64,000 bases of DNA from Adiantum capillus-veneris (Eukaryota > Streptophyta > Polypodiopsida > Polypodiales > Pteridaceae): contig CM043970.1 in the NCBI GenBank assembly GCA_014529385.2, positions 63,906,996 to 63,970,995 on the forward strand, in the 5' to 3' direction. Position numbers and translations under genes: made by a program. The notes under the pieces are model-generated. The model worked only from the letters and a program-made list of their open reading frames with translations, was not told the DNA's origin and searched no databases. This document shows positions 26,573 to 38,402 of this stretch, one piece after another. How positions within the stretch are numbered: the first letter of the stretch is position 1; each line of letters starts with the position of its first letter.

Positions 26573-27876
26573 AGCGGCTTAGTACTTAGGCACCACAGAG
26601 GATGGCGAATCCGCACACCCTTCACACATACACAAGCTCACTCCAAACACAAGACTAGGTGGCAATTCCGCACACCTCACATGGGCAAAACATTGCAAGA
26701 AAACATACTCACAAAACCTCAAGCTTTATTTAAAGAATAAGGCGATGAAATGGGGGGGCATAGGGTAGGGGAAAGAGAAGGGAGAGAGTGGTAGAGCACA
26801 TGGCTGATAGGTAGGAGCTGATGGCGAAGACTCGCATGAGGGTTATGGCCATCATCCTTCATTTAGCTACCCTTCATCTTACATAGCCCAAGGGTGTAGA
26901 GGTCATGCTCAAGACGAGCATGGTGATTGCGGTGATGGTGATGGTGTGGGTGTGTGTGTGTGCACTAGGCACACACAGTGCATAGTGTACTCTTTGGTGA
27001 TGTTGTGTGTAAGTTTAGTGTGATGGTGACCCCTCTTTATATAGGGGAGGAGGGGGGAGAAATTCTAGAATTTAGAAATGAAGAAATCATTATCTACATA
27101 GGCCATGTGACTATGGGCCCCACTTGTCTGGCTGTGTGTATATGTGCCAGAACAGCAGTCTCATGAGAGAGAGAGACTAAGAGAGAGATGGGTTGATGAA
27201 AAAAAGTGAGAGGTGACATGGAGAATAAAGTAATTACAAGAGGGGAGAGAGGGGAGTGTGTTCAGAGGTGAATCTGTGTGCAGATGTGTGTGAACACAAG
27301 AAAAATCAGGTAACCACCGGGTGGGGATGGGTCTGTGGGCACCTTTTTCAGTGAAACTGAGTGTGTGTGAGTGTGGGGGAGGTTCTTTAGCTACAAGACA
27401 AGAGACATGGCGCCCTTTAGAGAGAGGGGGGGGTATTTGGGTCATGGGATATGATAGGAGAGAGAAAGGGGGGATGGGGTATACTATTTTGGAAGATAGG
27501 ATAAGTTGCATGTGAGTTAGGGTGCATTATTGGTGAGTTAAAATGCATTATTGGTGAGAGGTGGGGTAGCTTGAGGGGAGAGAGAAAGGAGAAAGGACAA
27601 GGGGAAGAGAGAGGGGGTTGACCTTTTAAGTGGAGGAGAGGAAAAGGGACACACGGCGGGGCAACAGTGAAGAAAAAGGAGGCAAGGTGGGGATGGGCTG
27701 CCCCGCAGGCATGAGGTGGCCTATTTTACCTTTCTCATATATTTACATAATCATACTTTATTTTTTTCTTACTTTTTCCAATGCCTTTTATCAATCCCTC
27801 CCTAAGAAGGGGTTTTCATGGGGTGGGGACGAGAGAAGAGGGGTATGGGAGCTTGGCTTGTGAAAAGCCCTCATCA
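26309..27876 (-). repeat. 3' LTR of the Tat-like gypsy
   Basis: 1568 bp, near-identical to 34,023-35,592. It carries a (GA)n tract at 26,522-26,569. On its outer side it is followed by TTTGGTG (minus strand), the same seven bases found inside the other LTR at the primer site, so it may also have served as the 5' LTR of a second, now rearranged, element to its left. Confidence 0.9.
27035..27043 (-). promoter_or_regulatory. LTR TATA box (TATATAAAG)
   Basis: TATATAAAG on the minus strand, conserved at the matching place in the other LTR. It points leftwards toward the ORF at 25,154-26,398. Confidence 0.6.
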
Positions 27877-28123
27877 TTAGCCCTCCCCTTTTGGCTAAAG
27901 GCATTCATGTCTCTAGCTCATGTGTTTGATCGTTATCGTCGAAGGTGGCGGCTGATGGTGTGTCCTCATCTGGAATGTCAATTGGTGGAGCCTGGTCAAA
28001 TCGAAGAAAATAAGGTTTAAGTCGCCAACCATTTACCCTAGTTTTATGAAGTTTCCCATCAGCCTCCATAAGCTGGTAGCTTCCATTGGCATACTTTTTC
28101 CTGATGATGAAAGGGCCTTCCCA

Positions 28124-29390
28124 TCAGAGCAGGAGTTTCTTATCCTTGCGCGTATCGAAGCAATTGTCATAGCAGAGCACCAACATTCCTTTCTTCAATT
28201 CTTTTTTCTGGAGATGCTCGTTAAAGCTAAGCCATCTATGCTCTGCTTGTGCTGCATAATAATTTATTGCTTCTTCTCTGTCCAGCTGCAGTCTTTCCAA
28301 GTTGATGATGTGATCTCTCAAATGCATGTTGGGTTGTTGAAGTTGGCTTGCCATTACTTTGAGACTTTGTAGTTGCACTTCAATGGGCAAGATTGCTTCC
28401 TTACCAAATACTAGATGATAACGGTGTGAATCCCAAGGATGTACGAAATGAAGTTCTGTAGGCCCATAAAGTTGGTAGTAGATACTTATCCCAGTCTCCA
28501 TGATGATTGTTTACCTGCTTGGTAATAATTTTAGAAACCATTCCATTTACCTTTTCAACTAGGCCATTACATTGAGGATAATATGGTGAAGAGTGCCTCC
28601 TTGTAATGCCCAGTTTCTGCATTAATTCTCCTACCAAGTCTGCTCTGAAACCTGGCCCTCTATTAGAGATGATCTTTAAAGGTGTGCCAAACCTACAACA
28701 TATGTGATCGTAAATAAATTTAGCTACCTCTATTGCTGTGATTCTAGTGGTGGCTATAGCCTCTGTCCATCTAGTCATGTAGTCGACCCCCATGATAATG
28801 TAGAATTTTCCTGAGTTGGCCCTAGGTAATGGCCCAATGGCATCGATACCCCATTTTTCAAATGGGCCATATGAGAGAATAGGTGTCTATGGTTCAAGCA
28901 TAAGTGACCTAGTGCCGGCCTTTTGACACAACTTACACGTTTTGCACCAGTGGTGTACATCACGGTTGAGGCTAGGCCATATGAAGCCTGCCTGCAAGAT
29001 TTTCCTACTTGTTATGTCTAGGGCAAAGTGACCACCACAAACCCCGTTGTGATAGCTAGTAATTACTCCCGTGATTTCCTGAGAGAGAGGGACCTTCCTG
29101 AGTATTTGGTCCTTACCCTTACAGTACAAATTGTCATTGATGAGTCGATACCTTGTGGCCTTCCGCGTCAGCCATTGCTTATGTCCCTTTGTTAAATCTG
29201 ATGGGCATTCCCCTGTTTCCAAAAAAAGCATGATGTCAGGCAAGGCATCACTGCCTTGAAATAGAGGGAGCTTTAGTTTTATTGCTCCAACCACCACTTC
29301 CTGTAGTCTTTCACTTGCTAGGGCATCTACTTCTTGGTTTTGAGCCCTTGGGATATGGTGTATTTGAACTTCTTCAAACTTACCCAACAA
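28124..29390 (-). pseudogene. Gypsy pol: RNase H end and integrase
   Basis: Three consecutive open pieces. 29,390-28,887 holds HHIPRAQNQEVDALAS (RNase H end) and the integrase zinc motif (H...H...CKTCKLCQK). 28,793-28,401 holds the integrase core: VDYMTRWTEA (first Asp), IISNRGPGF where SDNGPQF is usual (second Asp replaced by Asn), and NGLVEKVNGMV (Glu kept). 28,501-28,124 holds the C-terminal part. Frameshifts or stops separate the pieces, and the lost Asp predicts an inactive integrase. Confidence 0.85.
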
Positions 29391-29453
29391 GGTTTTTACA
29401 CCACTTAAGTGAGTCCTTAAACTAGGATTCTTGCATTTCCATGCTCCATTTAC

Positions 29454-31439
29454 TTACCTTACCAGCAGAAGAGCATCCCCAAATACATTAAGGCATTGTA
29501 CACCTTGCGAGACGCACCATTGTAGACCCTCGGTTAGTGCTGCATACTCAGCTTCATTGTTAGAATGTGAATCTAACAATTGGCCCAACGAAAATACCTT
29601 TGTCCCTTTGTCATCAAAGACCACTATGCCTGCAGCTGCTTTGTCGGACGCTCGCTTGTAGGCTCCATCAAAGTAGAGAGAGTATGCTCCTTCTACCATC
29701 GGTGGTACTGGAGGTAATCGGACTTCTCCTTCCTTAGATTGCTTCTCCTTCCCTTCAAAGACTTGGTAGGTCATGAGTCCCCCCAAACTTGCCCTTGTCA
29801 TGCTTTCTACCTGTACCGTGTAGTCAAACTCTTGCAGACGAACTAGCCATTTAGTAATCCTAGCAGACACATCCATGTGTTGTACAACATAGGGAAATAT
29901 TTCATCCGTGGTTAGAATCACAAATTTCTTAGGCAGCAAATATGACCTAAACTTTGTAGTTGCAAATCTAAGAGCTAGGACTAAGTGTTCCACATGGGTG
30001 AAACCTTTCTCTCCTGCTGTCATCATTCGACTAGAGAAGTAGATTGGCCTCATGAAAGATGTTGTCGTATCCTTTTGGAGTAGCACAGCCCCCAATGAGT
30101 CATCACCAACACTTGAGGTGACATAGAATTTTTCATCCCACTTAGGTGGTGAGATAGTTGGCAGAGTGGCTAAGACCTCCTTTACCTTGTTGTAGTGATG
30201 TTCGCTTTCCTCGTCCCAAGTGAAAGTTGATCTTTGAGTGAGTTGTTGCAGTGGTAGAACAAGTTGTGATAGTAGATGTATGAATCTACTTAAGTACCTC
30301 ACCTTCGGTAGAAAAGAGACCAGTTGACGTGTGGTCGTTGGTGAAGGTAGGGCTATGAGTGCGGACACGTTCCTTGGGTCGGCGTTGATACCTTTTGCTG
30401 AAATTTCATGACCTAGTAGAATGACTTTACTCTCCCCAATGTGGCATTTATCCACATTTAATTGCCCACCTAGGCTCTGCAACCTGGCCAAACCTTCAGT
30501 TACCTTTTCTAAATGTGAAATACGGGAGCTATATATACAAAAATCATCAATGAACACTCTTATGGATGTTCCAAAGAACGGTTGAAAAACATATGTGACA
30601 TATCTTTGGAATGTGGCAGGTGCATTTGTGAGACCAAATGGCATAACCCTGTATGCAAAACAACCCCATGGCGTGATAAAAGTGGTTTTTAGCTGATCTT
30701 CCAAGGTTATGCGTATTTGAAAGTATCCAGAATAACCATCACAGACGGTATAGCATTCAAAACTCGCTACTTCATTCAGAATTTCATCCAAGAAAGAGAG
30801 AGGAAAGTGGTCTCTCTTTGTAGCTGCATTTAGTGGTTTGTAGTCAACACAGACCCTCCGCTTACCATTATTTTTAGGCGTCACCACTATGGGTGACACC
30901 CATTCTGAGTTTTCTACAGGATAGATGAATCCCGCCTCCAGCAGTTTCCTTATCTCGGCCAAGAGTGCCTTTTCTTGTATGACCCCCAGTCGACGTAGCT
31001 TTTGCCCAACTGGTTTTACCCCTTCCTTCAACTTAATATGATGTTCCACCACTGTAATGCTTGTGATTCTTTCATAGTTATCAATGAACAGGTTAGGAAA
31101 TCCCATCAACATTTGCAAAAAACTATCTTTCTCCTCAAGTGTTAATTCCGTAGACAACATACCCTTCAACCTACTTCCTCCTAGGCCAGGTGATTTGCTC
31201 TCCTCTTCATTGGGTTGCCCTTTTGGTGATGGATCAACAGTTGTGCTTACCCTTTGTGGATCCTTCATAATGATACCCATCACATCAATGGAACTGTCAC
31301 TTTCGTCGGTGGATGTGGTCTCCTTCTCAGAACTGGAAGATTCGCTAGTGGTTTCATCTGCCGATGTTTCCAGATTCATTTGCTTCTGCTTGCCAATCCT
31401 CATGTCATAGTAGATTGTCTCCCCTTTCTTACCGGTCAT
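29454..31439 (-). CDS. Gypsy pol: reverse transcriptase, RNase H and archaeal-type RNase H
   Basis: A 661-codon frame. Residues ~140-330 are RT (CVDYKPLNAATKRDHFPLSFLD; catalytic FIDD at ~300). Residues ~430-540 are the usual RNase H region. Residues ~590-660 carry a second, archaeal-type RNase H (YFDGAYKR, NNEAEYAALTEGL, GDA), the feature that places it in the plant Tat lineage. It ends at a stop inside that second domain, and the continuation is at 29,390. It was probably one gag-pol frame with the upstream gag. Confidence 0.85.
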   Translation of the reverse strand: MTGKKGETIYYDMRIGKQKQMNLETSADETTSESSSSEKETTSTDESDSSIDVMGIIMKDPQRVSTTVDPSPKGQPNEEESKSPGLGGSRLKGMLSTELTLEEKDSFLQMLMGFPNLFIDNYERITSITVVEHHIKLKEGVKPVGQKLRRLGVIQEKALLAEIRKLLEAGFIYPVENSEWVSPIVVTPKNNGKRRVCVDYKPLNAATKRDHFPLSFLDEILNEVASFECYTVCDGYSGYFQIRITLEDQLKTTFITPWGCFAYRVMPFGLTNAPATFQRYVTYVFQPFFGTSIRVFIDDFCIYSSRISHLEKVTEGLARLQSLGGQLNVDKCHIGESKVILLGHEISAKGINADPRNVSALIALPSPTTTRQLVSFLPKVRYLSRFIHLLSQLVLPLQQLTQRSTFTWDEESEHHYNKVKEVLATLPTISPPKWDEKFYVTSSVGDDSLGAVLLQKDTTTSFMRPIYFSSRMMTAGEKGFTHVEHLVLALRFATTKFRSYLLPKKFVILTTDEIFPYVVQHMDVSARITKWLVRLQEFDYTVQVESMTRASLGGLMTYQVFEGKEKQSKEGEVRLPPVPPMVEGAYSLYFDGAYKRASDKAAAGIVVFDDKGTKVFSLGQLLDSHSNNEAEYAALTEGLQWCVSQGVQCLNVFGDALLLVR

Positions 31440-31670
31440 GCATAGAAGGCCAGTACCCCAGTCCTATTTTGCCTTCATGGCCATCAACCATGGCCTTCCC
31501 AAAATTAGTGGATAGCCCTCCCCCTTAGTAGGCATTACAAAAACATCTACCTCTACCTCAGTGTTGAAAGATTTTATTTTCACTACACTTACCACACCCA
31601 CACACTTTACTTTTGCGTTGTTTTCCATCTTTGCCTTGCATGGAGAAGGCCTGTCAACCTCGAGCCCTAA

Positions 31671-33191
31671 TCAAAGCATCATAGCTTCGCTCATTACACA
31701 GATTTGTGCACCTCCATCAATGTAGGTGTTTCCAACCCTCTTTCCTTTTATGTTTATGTCGACAATTGGAAGGATGTCATCCATGTTGCATCCCGAAATT
31801 GCTCCGGCTACCTTTGTTTTGGAGCGTCTTGTACTTACCATTTTGGACCATTGTCGCCTTACTTTAGGTGCAAGATGTAGCAGCTGTGGCCATGTAATCT
31901 TCTGTCCTTTCTCTGCCACATCCAATGTTAGATCATAGGGCTTAGAACTTTCCCCTAGCTGGAAGTCGGTGATGCCCAATTTCCGTCGTGGCCTGGATGG
32001 CCTCTTGCTAGTTTCTCCTCTCATGCTTCTCTCATCATCTGATTGTGTAGCTTTATCCCTCCTAGATCTTTTCACAGTCATGGCTTCAAGTGGTTCTAAA
32101 AAGGTTACCTTCTCCTTACCCTTGTCCCTCTCCTTTGCTCTGGGTGGATCCACTACTACGGCTTTTCCTTTCTCTTCTAGCCTTATGATGTTTACAGGGC
32201 GATCAGGTGGTGGGGCTAGTGGAAGAGGTGGAATGGATGCTTGTAGTGGTGTCTGGGGTGGTCGTAGAATTTGTGTTGGTGGGGCTGGTGCTCGGGGTGG
32301 GGGTGTTCTTTCTCTAGGGGGTGACAATTGGTTCCTCCTACCTCCTCTATTATAGTTTTGTCGTGGTTTGGGACAGTAGTACATACTGTGACCGTCTTCT
32401 CCGCAGTTGTAGCAATGATACTCCCTGTTTTGTCGTCGTGCTCTTCCAGGGTCTTGATCTCTTTCTTGACTCCTCCCTTGCTGTATTAAGTGGACAGACA
32501 AATTCTGCAGTTGGTCAGTAATATGGGCCAACATATCTTGTTGGTCATCTCTTACCCCAAGAGCCGGTGGTGGTGGTGGAATGGTGGTTGTTGTAGTTGC
32601 TGGTCGACGCGATGTTCCTGCTTCTGTTGACTTCGTTTCTTTGGCTTTCATTCGCAGCTTCTTGTCCTTAAGGCGAGCAATTTCAACGGCTAACTCGTAC
32701 GTAGCCGGGAATCTACCTTTCACCTTCTCCTTGAGAAGCGGCCATAAGCCATGCGTGAACCGATCTTTTTTTAGGAAATCGGGTGCAGCTTCCCCCCTTG
32801 CCAGTGACTCAACCCACCGTTCCCACAAATCCACAAATTTGGACTCATAGGTGGCATATTCTAAAAGACCCTCTTGCTTCAAGTCTCTCAACTTGTCCCA
32901 CAACTTTTCTGAAGTGGTACCTCCCCCAAAGCGCCTCTTAAAAGCGGTTTTTAAGGGTTCCCAGTCATCCTTGGTTGCTTGTGGAAGTGCATTGTACCAT
33001 GATCTAGCTTCTAGCTTCATGAGATGCTTAAAGATTCTAACCCGGGATTCATCCGTATCTTTGTTGCTCACTACACATGCTACTTCAAAGTCATCTAGGA
33101 AGTCTGTTACCAAATCCTCCCCCTTCTTTCCTTTAAATGTTGGAAATGCTACACTTGCCATGATTACTGAGAGAGAGCTAGAAAGACACAC
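31671..33191 (-). CDS. Gypsy gag and N-terminus of protease
   Basis: 506 codons. Residues ~10-180 are the retrotransposon gag domain (FPTFKGKKGEDLVTDFLDDF, EARSWYNALP, WEPLKTAFKRRFG). A Pro-rich linker follows, a zinc knuckle CYNCGEDGHSMYYC near residue 260, a long Pro/Arg-rich tail, and at the end the protease active-site region (TYIDGGAQICVMSE; Asp-Gly-Gly for the usual Asp-Ser/Thr-Gly). The upstream ATG at 33,191 could be replaced by the Met of MASVAFPTF ten codons later. The frame stops 232 bp before the RT frame. Confidence 0.85.
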   Translation of the reverse strand: MCLSSSLSVIMASVAFPTFKGKKGEDLVTDFLDDFEVACVVSNKDTDESRVRIFKHLMKLEARSWYNALPQATKDDWEPLKTAFKRRFGGGTTSEKLWDKLRDLKQEGLLEYATYESKFVDLWERWVESLARGEAAPDFLKKDRFTHGLWPLLKEKVKGRFPATYELAVEIARLKDKKLRMKAKETKSTEAGTSRRPATTTTTIPPPPPALGVRDDQQDMLAHITDQLQNLSVHLIQQGRSQERDQDPGRARRQNREYHCYNCGEDGHSMYYCPKPRQNYNRGGRRNQLSPPRERTPPPRAPAPPTQILRPPQTPLQASIPPLPLAPPPDRPVNIIRLEEKGKAVVVDPPRAKERDKGKEKVTFLEPLEAMTVKRSRRDKATQSDDERSMRGETSKRPSRPRRKLGITDFQLGESSKPYDLTLDVAEKGQKITWPQLLHLAPKVRRQWSKMVSTRRSKTKVAGAISGCNMDDILPIVDINIKGKRVGNTYIDGGAQICVMSEAMML

Positions 33192-34022
33192 TGCTTAACT
33201 TGCAAAAGTTTTTTTCTTCTTTACAAGGAGGCGTGTATACCCTCTTATACTAGGACATAGATTAAAACTTCAAACGGTACATTGCCTTGTACCAAAGGTA
33301 AGACAAATGGTTGATCTGATGCCAGAACCTCAAAAAACCGCTCCCCACCCAGCATGGTGTCAATGACGTGCTGGTAGTGAGCCTTCAAGTCCAGTGTTAC
33401 CTTGATTAAGCGTACACGTGTTGGTATTTGTGATTTGTCTTGAGGTAGGTTGTACTGATTCATGTGAAGCTTAGAGGTGCTTAGTCACTGTCCAAGCTTG
33501 TGGGAGAGGGTGGTGTTCTTTCATGAAACAAACTCAGTAGATCCCTAGTTTCTCTAGTGAGAGTGTGAGCCAATGCTTCCGTTATCTGTGCTGCAGCATC
33601 AGGTACGACTTGAAAACTGACTGTGATAATTACCTCGGTGACTTGAGTTACCCGATTCTCAAAGTAGAATAGTGTTGATTCTCTATTGTGCAGAGCTCCT
33701 TCCATTTTGTTGTTGTTGTGGGTTGGTTGTAGGTTGCGGACATGGTTTTGACCTTCTCCTTCTTCTTCTTGGCACTCGGCCTATGTATATCCATTGGGTT
33801 TGGCGTGTTGGTTGACTCTCCCACTGCAAATCGATTACCGTTACGCCTGGCACTCGAGCTTCGATGGAGATGCGGAGTTCGTCTAGTTGTGCTTGGAGCT
33901 CTTCTTCTTCTGTCGTCCAGTTAGCAAATCCTGCTAGTCATTCATCCATTCACAATAGTTTAGGGGTTTCAGTCTTGTAAACTGAACGGTTTCATGAAAA
34001 GATCCTCAGTGGGGACACCAAA
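33192..34022 (-). other. 5' leader of the Tat-like gypsy
   Basis: Leader between the primer site and gag. It includes a Q/V-rich short frame (33,481-33,705, minus) of unknown meaning. The primer-site-like sequence is next to the LTR at 34,005-34,022. Confidence 0.5.
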
Positions 34023-34236
34023 TGACGGGAGCAAAGCGAACCCCGAACCCCCGACAGCCTCTAAAACACCGGGGACCGAATGGAGCGCCTCGAGCCTGTC
34101 ATGGTAAAGCAAACAGGGGGCACCACCTAGCTTGAGCGGCTAGGACGCAAACAACACACCACCATAACAAAGTTTTCATCCAAGAGAGATGGATGCTTGG
34201 GAGTAATGATGAAGAGGAAGGGGAATGAGATCAAGT

Positions 34237-34280
<44 letters not shown>

Positions 34281-35592
34281 GAGTATAGCGGCTTAGTACT
34301 TAGGCACCACAGAAGGATGGCGAATCCGCACACCCTTCACACATACACAAGCTCACTCCAAACACAAGACTAGGTGGCGATTCCGCACACCTCACATGGG
34401 CAAAACATTGCAAGAAAACATACTCACAAAACCTCAAGCTTTATTTAAAGAATAAGGCGATGAAATGGGGGGGGCATAGGGTAGGGGAAAGAGAAGGGAG
34501 AGAGTGGTAGAGCACATGGCTAATAGGTGGGAGCTGATAGCGAAGACTCGCACGAGGGTTATGGCCATCATCCTTCATTTAGCTGCCCTTCATCTTCCAT
34601 AGCCCAAGGGTGTAGAGGTCATGCTCAAGATGAGCATGGTGATTGCGGTGATGGTGATGGTGTGGGTGTGTGTGTGTGCACTAGGCACACACAGTGCATA
34701 GTGTACTCTTTGGTGATGTTGTGTGTAAGTTTAGTGTGATGGTGACCCCTCTTTATATAGGGGAGGAGGGGGGAGAAATTCTAGAATTTAGAAATGAAGA
34801 AATCATTATCTACATAGGCCATGTGATTGTGGGCCCCACTTGTCTGGCTGTGTGTATATGTGCCAGAACAGCAGTCTCATGAGAGAGAGAGACTAAGAGA
34901 GAGATAGGTTGATGAAAAAAAGTGAGAGGTGACATGGAGAATAAAGTAATTACAAGAGGGGAGAGAGGGGAGTGTGTTCAGAGGTGAATATGTGTGCAGA
35001 TGTGTGTGAACACAAGAAAAATCAGGTAACCACCGGGTGGGGATGGGTCTGTGGACACCTTTTTCAGTGAAACTGAGTGTGTGTGAGTGTGGGGGAGGTT
35101 ATTTAGCTACAAGACAAGAGACATGGCACCCTTTAGAGAGAGGGGGGGGTATTTGGGTCATGGGATATGATAGGAGAGAGAAAGGGGGGGTGGGGTATAC
35201 TATTTTGGAAGATAGGATAAGTTGCATGTGAGTTAGGGTGCATTATTGGTGAGTTAGAATGCATTATTGGTGAGAGGTGGGGTAGCTTGAAGGGAGAGAG
35301 AAAGGAGAAAGGACAAGGGGAAGAGAGAGGGGGTTGACCTTTTGAGTGGAGGAGAGGAAAAGGGACACACGACGGGGCAACAGTGAAGAAAAAAGAGGCA
35401 AGGTGGGGATGGGCTGCCCCGCAGGCATGAGGTGGCCTATTTTACCTTTCTCATATATTTACATAATCATACTTTATTTTTTTCTTACTTTTTTCAATGC
35501 CTTTTATCACTCCCTCCCTGAGAGGGGGTTTTCATGGGGTGGGGACGAGAGAAGAGGGGTATGGGAGCTTGGCTTGTGAAAAGCCCCCATCA
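34023..35592 (-). repeat. 5' LTR of the Tat-like gypsy
   Basis: 1570 bp. TATA box on the minus strand at 34,759-34,751; (GA)n tract at 34,237-34,283. It is the promoter-bearing copy for the gag-pol of this element. Confidence 0.9.
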
Positions 35593-35771
35593 CTGGTTTA
35601 CCCCTTGTAATTTTTTAGTGATTAAAGCGCACAATTGTAAGGCGCCCCCCGTATGAGGAGAAGCCATCGTGCATAAGAAAAATCACTCACTGGAAAACCA
35701 AAAATTCACGCCCAATCTCGAGCAAAGCTCGAGACTCTCGGTTCGCCGGAATATTATGGCCGGACGGTGGT
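35593..35771 (+). repeat. Left part of a split copia 5' LTR
   Basis: Matches the start of the LTR at 54,578 onward: TTGTAA..TTTTTAGTG, ATGAGGAGAAGCCATCGTG, TAAGAAAAATCACTC, AAAATTCACGCCCA and GGAATATT..ATTATGG occur in the same order. The first ~16 bases are missing because the gypsy LTR abuts. Similarity stops at GACGGTGGT, and the LTR resumes at 51,302. Confidence 0.8.
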
Positions 35772-35777
35772 CAAGAC

Positions 35778-35843
35778 TGTTATAGAATTGATATTTATTA
35801 TTTATTACAGCGACAGGTGGAAAAGACTAGACCCAGCTTGGCT
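35778..35843 (+). repeat. Direct repeat at the left end of the insert
   Basis: TGTTATAGAATTGATAT, then about 50 more bases up to CTAGACCCAGCTTGG, recurs at 50,815-50,881 with a few differences. The second copy lies 485 bp before the right junction, as an LTR would. The similarity ends after ~66 bp. Confidence 0.75.
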
Positions 35844-37711
35844 CTATTTTTCTCTCATAGTTGACGCGCACACACACACACACACACCTACAAGAAGTCA
35901 TAAGGCCATCATCCTCTGCAGTCCGACTCTTTCTCTTTCTCTCCACCATAAACGTTGGCGTCTGCACTACATTATTACCCTCTCGAGTTTTGCTATTAGC
36001 TTGAAATGGTATCTTCAAAGAGTTTCGGCTTTTCCTCGACGATTTGAAAGGCTTCTTGACAACCAGCTGCTTGAGGCTGTGTTTCCTCCTGGAGCGCACC
36101 TTGCTCGGAGCACGATCAGATGAAGAGGAGCCCATAGCCCCTCTGCATGGTACAGTGACGAGAATGCCCAGACTATACTGCTAAGCCATCCTCTTCACCC
36201 TGCCCTTCAATATTGACACCATGCATGGAGGTCATCTACGCCTTCGTTTGCAGCGTTAACCCCCTACCCCAATGGGTGTAGTCCAAGGTGACAGTGAGCG
36301 TCGACGCAGCTCTCAGTAAGTCGGCATGCGCATTTGGGGAGCCAATGGCGGTGCTAGATCGACATGAAGCACACTGGTGCAGCTTTGACCCCCTGCTTTT
36401 GGACTTCCAATCCTACCTCCTCAGCAGCCAAGCCGCAATGACCCTCATCATCTCATCAAGCACCCAGGGATCTTTCTGTGCTACCTGACATGGCATGGCA
36501 ACAATAAGGCCGCTACTCCTATATCTGCTACATCTCTCTGTCCGTGTTCTCAAGCCGTGCCTGCAGAGAAAGAATGACCCACCACTAGGGCTCTCAAAGC
36601 GAGGACGGGGATTGGCGCAGAGTAGGCCTTCAAAGGCTTCACAAAATGTTAGGCAATGGCATGATCACATTCTTCCCTTCGCCTGTAATGTCGGAGGAGC
36701 ATTCTATTACTGCTTGTACGGTTGTAGCTCAAGCCTGTACCTCTCATATACACTATTTTTAGGGCTTGCTTTTCTTTGCACGGTTTTCTTCTCTTGTTAT
36801 ATCAGATGCATTGACGTAGTCATCCACAAGACTATATAACCATTATCCCTTTATATAATAAACTTTAAGCGTTATTATATAAAGTGCTTCCAAAAGATGA
36901 ACCCTTCATTGTGTAGGGTTCTTTTCCTTGAGACATTGCTTGCTGAGCACCTTGCTTGTCAGTGGTGGGGAGAGCTACAATATTTTTTCATGCTTGTGAT
37001 GGGAAGCAATATTCGAGACAAATCATTTTCCTAACCATACACAGAAAGAGGAAAGTTTAGAAGAATGACTTGTATTTTTTCTCTTTACACTCCTCTTAAA
37101 TTTCAAGCGGAATGATTTCTTTTCCTCCTGGTCCTAAGGGGCATTATTGAATTTTCAAGTAACATGATTGTAAGCTGAGACACACTTTCCCAGGTGGGAA
37201 GGGCTGCAGTTTTCAATCTTGTACAGTCTGTGTCTTTTTTTTTTGCTTTGATATTTGTGTGTCTATATTAAGGAGGAGATAAGCGCTGCTATGTCCCTTG
37301 GTATTTCAGTGTTTGTGTATCCCTTCAAAGATGACCAATGAAAGTAGTTCCTACAGAAGAAAAAAAATAAATTAAAAAAAATTAAACACGTAATTCTCTT
37401 TGAGAGAGCAATGGTGAATATCAAACGTTGGATCAGAGTAATCATAGCAATGTTTGTTGATCGAGTTAGGACTTGCCAAAAATATTTTTCCTGACTGAAG
37501 AAAATAAGGGCACACCTACAGCTCTTTTGCTTTTTTAAGTCAACATTCAAAGATTTTCAAGTATTCAGTACACTACCACTGGTAAAACTTTATCAATTTA
37601 CTTGAAGGAAAGATGGAATCTAGCTGATGTTTTGCTATTTTAGCTAGTTTCAAACAACACTGGCAAAATTTTCCTAGCTTCTAATTTTCTTGCGACAACA
37701 ATCAATGGGTG

Positions 37712-37775
<64 letters not shown>

Positions 37776-38289
37776 CTTTCTCACATATACAGTCCACCTC
37801 ACCGATATATGACACCCATCTGTACGACTTGAACTTTATGGCATCTATACTTTGGTTTGTTCTACCTTGCATGACATTACTCAAATGAAGAATTTTGATG
37901 TTGCCCTTTATTTTCAAGAACTTGTTTAAGCATCTGACGATTTGGATACTAGTCACTTCTTCAAACTGCCTCTAGGTACGTAATTTTACGTTGTCATGAA
38001 GCTCACTAATCACACCGTAAATCCCCTTCTTTTATTTTTACAGTATTACTTATCACATTCAGGTCATATTCCACTAACACTAGGGTGAAAGCATGAATAG
38101 GTGGAAAGCTATATATGCGATATAATTAAATAGCATAGCATGACATTGGGGGTGTGGTCACTGGTGCCATATTTCAGATGTCCAAATTTATATTCTAAAA
38201 AATGTTTTACTAAAAAATTCAGCCTTCACACACCCACTTTGTTTCATGAGTAATTGGCAGTTTCAAACACCGTGCCCCCCGACCCCCTG
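35844..38289. other. Insert left arm, no recognisable gene
   Basis: A GC-richer part (36.0-36.8 kb) holds several short frames without known motifs. Further right it is AT-rich with a (TA)n tract (37,714-37,773). I see nothing assignable. Confidence 0.5.
37714..37773. repeat. (TA)n microsatellite
   Basis: About 60 bp of TA repeats. Confidence 0.95.

Positions 38290-38402
<113 letters not shown>

Larger units (their letters stand above)
26309..35592 (-). mobile_element. Nearly full-length Tat-like Ty3/gypsy retrotransposon, minus strand
   Basis: LTRs 26,309-27,876 and 34,023-35,592 (1568 and 1570 bp, TGACGGG...CATCA on plus) differ at only a few percent of positions by eye, so the insertion is fairly recent. 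Between them, leftwards, are a primer-site region (TGGTGTCCCCACTGAGG, minus), gag, RT plus two RNase H-like regions, integrase and a polypurine tract (AAAAGGGGAGGG, minus). The outer flanks (CCAAA left, CTGGT right) do not match, so no target duplication survives. The right end lies about 17 bases into a copia LTR. Confidence 0.9.

Noticed and set aside
35827-36135. Basic 102-codon minus-strand frame at the left arm of the insert as a nuclear protein gene
   Set aside because: Its end lies in a CA repeat, it has no known motif, and a competing frame covers the same span on the plus strand.
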